Source: Mycoplasmopsis gallopavonis (lineage in GTDB: Bacteria; Bacillota_I; Bacilli_A; Mycoplasmatales; Metamycoplasmataceae). Taken from it: DNA of 64,000 nt. Below are positions 55,340-64,000 of the stretch, one piece after another (the first letter of the stretch is position 1; every line of letters begins with the position of its first letter). The notes beneath the pieces were generated by a model, which saw only the letters and a program-made list of their open reading frames with translations, did no database searches and was not told the DNA's origin. The stretch is taken from the NCBI RefSeq assembly GCF_900660635.1, contig NZ_LR215032.1, forward strand, positions 1 to 64,000, read 5' to 3'. The position numbers were made by a program, and so were the translations under genes.

Positions 55340-57208
55340 ATGAATAAATTAGTTATCGTTGAGTCTCCAAATAAAGTTGCTACTATTCAAAAATATTTAG
55401 GTAGTGATTATAATGTTGTCGCAAGTATTGGACACATTCTTAAAATGAAAACTTCTGGTCAATATGGACTAGGAATTGATTTTGAAACTTGAGAACCAGA
55501 ATATTCTCTTGATTCTTCAAAACGAAATGTTGTAAAAGAAATTAAAAATGCACTAAAAGATGTTGAACATGTTTATATTGCAACTGACCCTGACCGTGAA
55601 GGTGAAGCAATTGCAAGTCACTTAGTGAAGTATTTTAAACTTGAAAAAATTTATTCTAGAATTAAGTATAACGAAATTACTAAAGATGCAATTTTAAAAT
55701 CAATCGAAAAAGCTGGGGAGTTAGATTATTCTTTAATTGATGCTCAAAAAGCTCGCCGTATGCTGGATCGAATTATTGGTTTTAGATTAAGTAATTTAAT
55801 GCGTGGTAAACTAAAAAATGCTCCAGGTACAGCTTCAGCTGGAAGAGTGCAATCTATAGCATTAAAATTAGTTGTTGATCGTGAAAATGAAATTCTTTCT
55901 TTTGTGCCAGAAAAATACTCAAAATTACACGCTAAATTAGCAAATAACCCTATTTTAGCTTACTATCATAATGCTCAAAATGATGCAGATCGTAAAGAGT
56001 GAATTTATCAAAATGAATTAGAAATTATTAAAAAAGATTTTGCTAATGCACCAAAAAAATTATTAGTAACAGATGTTAAAACAACTACTCGGACAGTAGC
56101 TGCTGTTTTACCTTTTAAACAAGCTGTTTTATACCGTAAAAGCCAATTTAATTCACAAGCTACTCAATTTGCTGCTCAAAAATTATATGAAGGTTATGGT
56201 GATGGTGGATTAATTAGTTATCCAAGAACTGATTCAACTCGTCTTAGTCAGACTTTTGTTGACCAAGCACAAAACTTTATTTTAAATAAATGAGGTCAAG
56301 AATATGTAGCAAGCGAAATTAAAGGTTTTAGCGGTGATCAAGATGCCCACGAAGCAATTCGTCCAACTAATGTTGCATTAGATCCAGAAAGTGCAAAAGT
56401 TCAATATCCTGAAATGAGCGATGTTGAATATAAAATTTATAAATTAATTTATGAAACAACTTTACAAGCTTTAATTAAGCAACCAATTCGTGAAGTTAAA
56501 TCTTATACATATCAAGCTTTAGAAAAATATAATTTTAAAAATAGTTATTCAAGAGTCAAATTTGACGGATATTATGTTGTAACAGGAAAACAAGTAGATG
56601 ATTTAGATCCTGATTATAAAACTGGACAAGAAGTTAGTGTTGAAGAATTTGTTTTCGAAGATCATGAAACTAAACCTGCTCCAAGATATAATGACGGTTC
56701 ATTAATTGAAGCACTTGATAATATCAAAGTGGGTCGTCCTTCAACATTTGCTACAACTGTTAAAATTATTCGTGAAAGAAACTATGTTAAGAGAGTTAAA
56801 GGTCAATTAATTCCAACTGAATTCGGAAACATTGTTTTAAAAAACTTAATTATCGCTTTCCCAAATATCATTAACGAAGATTACACAGCTAAAGTCGAAA
56901 CAGAACTTGATCAAATTTCAGAAGCAGAAATTAAAAAAGATGTAGTTATGTTAGATTTTTGAAATCGTTTTATCGAAGAATATAATCTTGCACAAGATAA
57001 AATTGAACCATATACTTTTGCATTGCACGAATTAGAAGAACCTTGTCCAGAAGATCAAGGAGTTCTTCTTGTGAGAAATAATAAAAAAGGTCAAGAGTTT
57101 GTTGGATGTAAAAATTTCCCTAAATGTAAATTTACAAGAAGTCTTACTGAAGAAGAAAAAGCTAAATTATCTAATAAAGAAGAAGTAGAAGATGAAACAC
57201 AAGAGTAG
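55340..57208 (+). CDS. topA: DNA topoisomerase I
   Basis: This is type IA topoisomerase, 622 residues. The Toprim domain has [17 protein letters not shown] and [30 protein letters not shown] carries the active-site Tyr (about residue 291), and [14 protein letters not shown] and [13 protein letters not shown] are further conserved motifs. The C-terminus has a single zinc-ribbon-like repeat, [13 protein letters not shown]...GCKNFPKC, in which only three Cys are present, so zinc binding may be lost. TATATT at 55327-55332 lies about 7 bp before the ATG, with no ribosome-binding site, so the mRNA may be leaderless. Confidence 0.94.
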
Positions 57209-57224
57209 CAACTGCTACTTTTTT
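57204..57224 (+). terminator. topA terminator
   Basis: AGTAGC pairs with GCTACT around AACT and is followed by T residues; it overlaps the stop codon. Confidence 0.75.
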
Positions 57225-57341
57225 CTTGCCCTGTCTTCTTGTCCTTAGTTTCACAGAGTACAAGTATGAATCTTGTTCTGAAATTTGCTAAAAATATTTT
57301 TTTATAATTAATTTATAAAGAAACTATTAAAAGGAGAAATT

Positions 57342-59330
57342 ATGAAGATTAAAAAAATATTTTGAATAAGCTCAGCTTTAATTACTCCGGTTGCAATCTC
57401 TCCAATTTTAGTTAGTGCAGCTTGTTCAAATCATAAATTTAGTGAAGCAGAAGTAGCTAAAATTCAAGCAAAATTTGATAAATTTGAAGAAGATTATAAT
57501 AATCAATTAATAGCCGATGCTAATAAATATAGCGAAATGAAAAAAGCCTTTGATAATTTATCAGCAGAACCAGAAAAAGAAACTTCACAAACAAAAATTA
57601 AAGAATTTTTAGTAAAAACTAGATTAAAATATTTAAAACTTGATGGTGAATATCAAAAAATATTTAAGGAACTTAAAAAAGCAGAAAAAGATGCTAAATT
57701 AAAAACATTAAAAATTTACCACACAAATGATGAACACGGAAGAATTAAATTTGATGATGGTAAATATAGTTTATATAGCGGAATGGAAGGACTTGCTCAA
57801 TATTTAAGTGATCTTCCAAGAGATTTACTTTTATCAGCTGGTGATTTAATCCAAGGATTACCACTTTCTGATTCTGATAAAGGTAAAACAATTACTAAAA
57901 TTGCAAACTTTATGAAATATGATGCAATCGCAATTGGAAATCATGAATTTGATTATGGATTAGATCATATTTTAAGTTTAGACCATGATTCAAAAACACC
58001 TTTCTTATCAGGCAACATTACTTATAATCATAATGTTCCAGATAAAGAAAATCAAGATGTTTTCAAACCATATATTGTTAAAAATATTAATGGTTATAAA
58101 ATAGCAATTATGGGAATTACAACACCAGATACAGCTTATACATCTCACCCTAGCAATTCTGTTAATGTAAATTTCATCGACCCTGTTGAAGCTGCTAAAA
58201 AAGTTGTTAAACAAATTCAAGATAAAGAAAAAGTTAACTTTATTATTGCTTTAACTCATCTTGGGGTTGGACGTGATATTGAAAAATGAGATTCAACTTA
58301 TTTAGCTAAAAATGTTCCTGGAATTGACTTAATTTTAGATGGACATAGTCACACAAAAGTACCTGCTCATGTTGTGGAAACTAGCGAAACATATCATAGT
58401 CAAACAGAAGCTTACACTAAGTTTTTAGGTGATATTACATTAAGAGTTGACACAAGCACAGGCAAAATTGTAAAACTCTCTCAAAACCTTAGGGATATTA
58501 ATCAAATTCAAGTAGCTCGTTCAGGAATAAATTCAAAAACAGTTGCTAAATTAATTGCTGATTTACAAACTACATTTGATCAAGAAAACAAAAAGTTTGT
58601 ATTTAATAACATCGTTAACTTCGAACACATTATTTCAAAAACAGTGGGTTCTTCAGACTATTGAATCGGAAGAGTTGCTCCAACAATGTTAGGTATTTTT
58701 GCTTCTGATGCAATTGCACATGAATTTGTGACTTCTGGTCAAAAAGATGATAATTTAACACCTAATATTAATAATACAATTGGATTAATGAATGGTGGAG
58801 GAATTAGAGCTGACTTACCAGCTGGACCAATTAACAAGGAAGATATTTTAAAACTTAGTCCGTTTGGAAATAGGGTTTCTGCGGTTAAAATTACTGGTGC
58901 TAAGTTAATCGAAGTTATCAAACACGGTATGAGTAAAATTAAAACTGGTGGATATGCTCAATATTCACACAATGTTAAATTTAGTGCTCACTCAGTTAAT
59001 AACGGTGGTAAGATAACTTATGAAGTGGATCCTAGTTCAATTAGAATTAATGATCAAGAAATCAATCCAACTGCCTTATACTATGTAGTTACTAACGATT
59101 ACCTTGTAGCTGGTGGAGATCAATACGGAATGCTTGATTATAAGAAAAATAGTGATGTTAAATTAGTTTATGAATCACAAGAACTTATTAAATCATTTAT
59201 TGATTATGCAAAATGAATCGCAAATTCTGCAAATACAAGTGCAATTGCAAGTTCAGCATTTGGATGACCGCTTGCTAAATATGGTACAGAAAACCCAACA
59301 AGTTATGTAACAATTGAATATGAATCATAA
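57342..59330 (+). CDS. 5'-nucleotidase / metallophosphatase lipoprotein
   Basis: This is a surface lipoprotein of the UshA/YfkN 5'-nucleotidase family, 662 residues. The signal peptide ends at LVSAAC (Cys about residue 27). A coiled-coil-like helical spacer of about 95 residues follows. The metallophosphatase domain has YHTNDEHGRIK, GDLIQGLPLSD, GNHEFDYG, LTHLGVGRD and GHSHT as metal ligands. The C-terminal 5'-nucleotidase domain has NGGGIRADLP, LSPFGNRVS and NDYLVAGGDQYG. It would release nucleosides from host nucleotides, fitting the salvage kinases at 20.7-21.9 kb. AAAAGGAG precedes the start. The terminator follows at 59334-59360. Confidence 0.92.
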
Positions 59331-59333
59331 TTT

Positions 59334-59360
59334 AAAAAAGCTAGTTTAAACTAGCTTTTT
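59334..59360. terminator. Bidirectional terminator between nucleotidase and flavoprotein genes
   Basis: AAAAAGCTAGTTT and AAACTAGCTTTTT form a near-perfect palindrome with A- and T-runs on both sides. Confidence 0.88.
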
Positions 59361-60738
59361 ATTTTAAAATTTCATTTAAAGATTCGGTATAAATTGGGTG
59401 AGTATAAATCATATCACGAAGTTCTTGATATTTTAATTTTTTATTAATTGCTAATGTTAATAAATTAATCATTTCGTGTGCTTCATAATGAAAAATAGTT
59501 GCCCCAATGATTTGATCATTTTCATCAATTAAAATTTTAGTAAATCCTTCTGTTTCACGAATGACATGAGCTTTTGGAATTGAATTAGTTAGTGCATATT
59601 TAACTTGATAATTAATTCCTAAGCTCTTAGCTTGTTTTTCATTTAAACCAGAACGAGCATAACTTGGATCTAAAAATGTGGTTGTTGGAATATTTTTACG
59701 CTCACTTAAATTGTATTGAGCTTGTTTGTTAATAATTTGAGGATAAACAATTCGATAATCATCAAGGGAAATATAAGTGAAAAAAGCTCCACCTTTAACA
59801 TCTCCAACAGCAAAAATATTTTTAACTGTTGTTTCAAGATAATCATTAACTTTAATTGCTCCTTTTTCAACTTGAATTGAAGTATTTTCTAATTTTAATG
59901 TCTCAATATTTGGAACTCTTCCGATTGCAACCAAAATTTTATCAAACTGATCTTTTCTTATTTGATTATTTTCTTGCAAAGTAACTTCCACTAGCTCAGA
60001 ATTTAAATCATTAACTTGCTCGACTTTTGTATTAAAATGAAACTTAATACCTTGTTTTTGCATTAATTTTAAAACAAATTGAGCATCTTCGTGATCTTCG
60101 CTTGGCATAAAATCGTTAGTTGGAATGATAACATGAACTTCAGAACCAAAATTATTAAAATATGAAGCAAATTCTAAACCAATAAAACCACCACCTACTA
60201 TTAGTAATTTTTTAGGTAATGTTTTTAATTCTAAAATTTGATTGCTATAATGAATGTTTTGTCCTTGATAATTTTCAAGTAAATCTCATTTTCTTGGGGT
60301 TGAACCGGTATTTATCACGATTTTATTAGCTTTAATTAACTCTTCTTGACCGTTTGATTTCACAACCTTTACAACTTGATCGCTAACAAATTCAGCTTGT
60401 CCTAAAAAAACAGAAACATCTTCAAGATTTGCAAGAGCTTGGTAATTTTTTTGATTTAATTTTTCAACAAAAGTTCTTTTATAATTCATTGCATTTTGGA
60501 AATAAAAGTTATTTGTTTCAAAATCTCTTTTCATTCCTAAATCTTCCATTTGTTTAAGTAATTTACCGCTATGTACTAATGATTTAGTTGGCAGACAACC
60601 AACATTAATACAAGTTCCTCCGTACATTAATGGATCAATTTCAACGATTGCAACTTTCAGTTTATCAGTTGCTGCTCTAGCTGCAATAGTTTTACCGGCT
60701 TTCCCTCATCCAATAATTAATAAATCAAATTGTTTCAT
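59359..60738 (-). CDS. Flavoprotein disulfide reductase, MerA/RclA-like (probable hypothiocyanous acid or HOCl-stress reductase)
   Basis: This is a FAD-dependent pyridine nucleotide-disulfide oxidoreductase, 459 residues. IIGWGKAGKTIAARAA is the FAD site and YGGTCINVGCLPTKSLVHS the redox-active Cys pair. LIVGGGFIGLEFASYF is the NAD(P)H site, and IFAVGDVKGGAFFTYISLDDYRIV is second-FAD (split as IFAVGDV and FFTYISLDDYR). The C-terminus THPIYTESL replaces the usual HxHPTxxE. The GKAGKT and MYGGTCIN context is close to E. coli RclA and S. aureus MerA rather than lipoamide dehydrogenase. The upstream Rrf2-type regulator is cotranscribed (ATG overlaps its stop region), giving a hypR-merA-like unit. 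Confidence 0.85.
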
Positions 60739-61194
60739 TTAGACTCCTTTATTTTTATTTATGATTAAAAATTGTTCAATTTCACTTAAATTAATTGTCG
60801 CTAGCTCTTCTTTGAGTTTGTTATTCAGTTTGCTAAAAAGTAAGCTAAAAAAGCTCATCATACCACTAGAAATAACACAAGTTTGGTTTAAATCGCCAAT
60901 TTCTCAATTAGTTTCTAAAAGATTAAAATTTAATGCTTCCAAAATCTCTGCCAAGGTGATATTGCTAGGATTTAGTGCGAGATTATATCCGCCCATTTTA
61001 CCTTTAATGCTAACTAAAATTTTCTTTTTTAAAAGTAGCGACATAACTTTTCTAACTCGAACAGGATTTACGCAAAGATTTAAAGCAAGCTCACTGCTAT
61101 TTAAGAATTTCTTTTTATGAGCAATTAATGTTAATCCGTGAATTGCGATCATAAAATCACTAAGTGAATTATTTGTATTAGTAATCTTTTTCAT
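60739..61194 (-). CDS. Rrf2-family redox regulator, HypR-like
   Basis: This 151-residue winged-helix regulator of the Rrf2 family has HTH residues 28-55 (NSSELALNLCVNPVRVRKVM) and the wing KGKMGGYNLALNPSNITLAEI. There are only two Cys: Cys41 in the DNA-binding helix and Cys106 in NQTCVISS. Their spacing of 65 is nearly that of Cys33 and Cys99 of S. aureus HypR, which form a disulfide under hypochlorite stress. It lacks the three-Cys cluster of IscR. Its stop adjoins the start of the disulfide reductase gene, so it probably controls that gene and itself. Confidence 0.85.
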
Positions 61195-61232
61195 TACAAT
61201 TAATTATAATTATTTTTAAAAATAGAAAAAAC

Positions 61233-61248
61233 AAAAAAGCAACTTTTT
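61233..61248 (-). terminator. One arm of the ABC-exporter terminator, split by IS B2
   Basis: AAAAAAGCAAC (61233-61243) pairs with GTTGCTTTTTT (62522-62532). Removal of the element and one TTT leaves an 11-bp stem with a loop of seven T. It would end the minus-strand ABC exporter gene, whose stop lies in the right arm. Confidence 0.88.
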
Positions 61249-62516
61249 TAAACTAGGACAGAAAAAATTAACAATTTATTAAATTGGATAACCCCGTACT
61301 ATATTCGTATGGGGTTTTTCAATTCAGACATGATTGAATTCTAAATTTGTTGTATCAATTAACATAATTAGATATTACTTTTTCTAGTTCACTCAAAGTC
61401 ATAGCTTTGATATTTAAATCTCTAATTAATTCAGTTTTTAAATTTGAAAATCAATATTCCACAACTCTATTATCTAAACTATTTCCTACTTTTGAAAGTG
61501 AAATTATTCCACCTTTATTTTCAATAAAACGAGAAAAATCATCAGATGTATAAGTTGAGCAATGATCTGAATGTAGTATAAAACTTTTTTCAAAATCAAC
61601 ATTTTCAAATGTTTTGTAAATTAATTTTGAATCATTAAATTTGGAAAGAGAAAAACTAATTATTTCTTTAGTTTTATGTTTAATCACTACTGAAAGATAA
61701 ACATTATTGTTTATCGCATCTTTTGTCGCTGGGAGATATGTTACATCAGTAGCATATATATTTCTGTTATATACATCGTTATAATCTCTATTCACAATGT
61801 TTTCTTTTATGACAGATGTGTTCTTTACTTCTTTTAATTTTTTTCTTTTTCTGATATTGCAAAATAAACCTAAGGCATTCATATATCTTCCTAGAGTTCT
61901 TTCGTTTATGTCTATTTTATAGTGCTTTAAGATAAAATATTTTAATTTTTGTCTACCATATTTAGATCTATTTTGTTTAAATGAATCAATAATCAAGTCT
62001 TGGTACTTTATTTTTCTGGATTTATTTTTAGGAGCAAAATTATTTCTTTTATGTTTGGATATTGTTTGTCTACAAAGATACAACAAAATAGCAAGTTTAT
62101 ACGAAGCCATATTAATATTTGATGCCTCTTGAACTTTCTCTGTTTTAAATTTATCTTTTGTAATTTCTCTATATCTTTTTGCAATTTCAATTAAATCTTC
62201 TCGTGTAAAAATGTCTCAATTTATATCTTGTTCTTTCACTTTTCTTGACCTACCGGTTCCAGGCTTTCTTGGTTTTTTATTCATATTAAAATTATAATGT
62301 TTTAATATTCTTCGTAATCTCGCTTTCACATATTTATCTTTTGCTTTTGCACCATATTTATACATCAGTTCAATCGCATCCTTTTTACCTAATTGAAAAA
62401 ATGTATTATAAATTTCTTTTTCTTGTTCTTCTGTAAAATGTTTTCCCATTTTTTCTCCTTTAAAAATATAAAAAATTAACATTCGAAGGAATGTTAATTT
62501 TTATTGTCCTAGTTTA
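61249..62516 (-). mobile_element. IS3-family-like element B, copy 2
   Basis: This 1,268-bp copy has the same ends as copy 1 and TTT on both sides (61246-61248 and 62517-62519). It is inserted in the T-loop of a terminator. A few base differences from copy 1 are visible, e.g. GGATAACCCC against GGATAGCCCC near the left hairpin, which weakens that hairpin here. Confidence 0.92.
61268..62449 (-). CDS. IS3-type DDE transposase of element B, copy 2
   Basis: This 393-residue transposase is full length, with ATDVTYLPA, LHSDHCSTYTS and LDNRVVEYWFS. Differences from copy 1 include KKDAIELM, RLRRILKHYNFN, GTGRSRK and KNTSVIKEN. Divergence is slightly larger than among the element A copies. Confidence 0.91.
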
Positions 62517-62530
62517 TTTTTGTTGCTTTT

Positions 62531-63835
62531 TTAATCTAATTCAACTTTTCCTGTATAAAGGTTGTAATAATGTTCTTTTAATTCTAAAAGCTGTTTATGT
62601 GTACCTTGCTCGATGATTTTTCCTTGATCTAAAACAACGATTAAATCACAGTTTTTAATTGTGCTTAAACGGTGAGCAATAACAAAAGCAGTTTTACCAA
62701 CTAAAAGTTGTGTTAATGCATTTTGAATTTTTCGTTCTGTTTCAGTATCAATTGTACTTGTAGCTTCATCCAAAATTAGAACTAATGGGTTTAAAATTGT
62801 GGTACGAGCAATTGAAAGAAGTTGTTTTTGTCCTTGAGAAAGATTTTCTCCAGCATTAACTAACTGAGTTTTATAACCTTCTTGCATAGCTTCGATAAAT
62901 TCATTTGCATTAGCAAGTTGTGCAGCATTAATTAAGGCTTCATTTTCATATTCTTGTAAAGCATAAGTAATATTTTCCTCAATTGTTTTACTAAATAGCG
63001 AAGTATCTTGTAAAACAAGTCCATAAGCTCTTCTTAAATCATCTTTTTTAATATCTTTAATATTAATTTGATCAAAATAAATTGATCCTTCAGTAACTTC
63101 ATAAAAACGATTTAGTAAGTTTGCGATAGTTGTTTTTCCTGCACCTGTTGCTCCAACTAAAGCTACTTTTTGACCTGGTTGAACATTTAAGCTAAAATCA
63201 TCAATAATAAGCTTATCCTTAGTGTAACCGAATGACACATTTTCGAATTTAATATGTCCGACAGCAGGTTTATAAATAAAGTCCATACCTTCTGGGATTT
63301 TTCATCAATATTTATTTGTTAATTCTTGTGCAATTTGAGACGGAACTTCTTCAAGAGTGATTAATCGAATTTTTCCATAATCAACCTCTGGTTCAAAGTC
63401 AAGTACTTCAAAAACTCTTCTTGCTCCTGCTAATCCACTATTTAGAGCATTAAGTTGTTGTGCAACAGTTCCAATTGGTTGTGAAAAACTTCTTGCATAT
63501 AATAAGAATGAAATTAAAACTCCAACATTGATATTAATTGCGTTCATAAAACTTTGATTATTTGAAGTTAAAATCATTCCGCCAATAAATGCCATAACTA
63601 TAAAATTGATAGTTCCCATATTAGACATAATTGGCATAATTAAATTTGTAACAACTTTTGATTTAAAATCATTTTTAAATAATTCGTCATTTTTCTTTTT
63701 AAAATCAGCAATTGCTTCTTGTTGATGATTAAATACTTTTACAACTTTAATTCCATCAATCATTTCGTTGATATAACCATTTAATTTTCCAAGTGATGCT
63801 TGACGATAGTTGAAATATTTACCGGAACTTTTAAT
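62531..63835 (-). pseudogene. ABC exporter (MsbA/LmrA-type half transporter), 5' part cut off by IS1634-type element
   Basis: The C-terminal 434 residues of a type IV ABC exporter are present. The end of the transmembrane domain (FIVMAFIGGMILTSNN, LISFLLYARSFSQPIG) is followed by a complete nucleotide-binding domain. That domain has Walker A GATGAGKTT, Q-loop LVLQDTSLFS, signature NLSQGQKQLL, Walker B LVLILDEATST and H-loop IAHRLS. In frame, coding stops abruptly at 63835, where an IS1634-type end begins, so the promoter and first transmembrane helices are displaced beyond the window. Such elements make long duplications, so a complete copy may survive on the other side. Confidence 0.85.
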
Positions 63836-64000
63836 CCTGCGTTTCCAAGTTGTAATGAAGAAAAAAACGAATACACCTACAAATAAGGCGTATTCGTTTT
63901 TTGTACTTTTAAATTACAATGATAGACCATCCACTGCATATTGAAAATCACTATATATTTTGTTTAATTCCTTATGTTCTGGGTCTAAATTATTCTTGAT
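63836..64000 (-). mobile_element. End of a second IS1634-type element, runs off the right edge
   Basis: It starts CCTGCGTTTCCAAGTTG, like the CCTGAGTTTCCAAGTTGAG end at 49159-51006. Just inside is the same kind of hairpin (ACGAATACACC...GGCGTATTCGT) as at 50940-50980. The sequence differs enough to be a different member of the family. Confidence 0.85.
63914..64000 (-). CDS. C-terminal end of a second IS1634-type transposase (partial)
   Basis: The last 28 residues run IKNNLDPEHKELNKIYSDF and then QYAVDGLSL to a stop at 63914-63916. They align with the end of the 49285-50913 transposase (INDLDENHKENIKIYKDFI). The rest lies outside the window. Confidence 0.75.
   Translation of the reverse strand: MKNNLDPEHKELNKIYSDFQYAVDGLSL

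Noticed and set aside
5430-62516. Repeated blocks considered as a CRISPR array or prophage ends
   Set aside because: The repeats are 1.3-kb insertion sequences with transposase genes and 3-bp duplications; no short regularly spaced repeats, cas genes or phage structural genes were seen.

Overview
The window is a low-GC mollicute chromosome segment, most likely from a Mycoplasmopsis-type mycoplasma. Almost every real gene contains in-frame TGA codons that must be read as tryptophan (genetic code 4). Surface proteins have mycoplasma lipoprotein signals, and the core gene clusters (opp, rpsF-ssb-rpsR, gdpP-rplI-dnaB, sufS-sufU) are typical of the group. A species cannot be fixed from the sequence alone. 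All gene coordinates below were assembled by reading through TGA, so they are longer than a standard-code reading gives.

Layout: 1-5416 is an opp oligopeptide ABC transporter operon (OppA fragment, OppB, C, D, F) with frameshifts in oppA and oppB. It is followed by IS3-type element A copy 1 (5430-6753), a large lipoprotein, a GntR-type regulator, IS3-type element B copy 1 (9542-10809), tRNA-Cys and tRNA-Arg, a membrane protein, rpsD-rpmE and element A copy 2 (13131-14454). From 20055 down to 14480 a tightly packed minus-strand operon runs nusB, an unknown gene, sufS, sufU, dinB, nadD-yqeK and an rluB-like gene. Next come ptsH, hpt, a deoxynucleoside kinase, rsmE, an ABC-F ATPase, a CNNM/CBS membrane protein, gdpP-rplI-dnaB, an APC permease, a ZIP metal transporter, yebC, nadE and rpsT.

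From 34.6 to 54 kb lies an accessory region. It holds a two-gene C5-cytosine restriction-modification system, a secreted papain-like cysteine protease with a long Asn/Ser/Glu-rich stalk and C-terminal anchor, and a 2,918-residue FIVAR/GA-like surface protein. Element A copy 3, an IS1634-type element flanked by a 279-bp target duplication, a hypothetical gene and a probable small RNA gene cut by element A copy 4 follow. The last 10 kb carry rpsF-ssb-rpsR, topA, a 5'-nucleotidase lipoprotein, an oxidant-defence pair (Rrf2/HypR-like regulator plus MerA/RclA-like flavoprotein disulfide reductase), element B copy 2, and an ABC exporter whose 5' half is separated by a second IS1634-type element running off the right edge.

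The most striking pattern is the choice of insertion sites by the IS3-type elements. All four copies of element A (each exactly 1,324 bp with 3-bp duplications) and one of the two copies of element B (1,268 bp) lie in the loop, or at the loop edge, of a Rho-independent terminator hairpin. The hairpin becomes perfect when the element and one copy of the duplication are removed. The elements carry terminator-like hairpins close to both ends, which may replace the terminator they destroy. Several genes also appear to have leaderless mRNAs, with the -10 box about 7 nt from the ATG.
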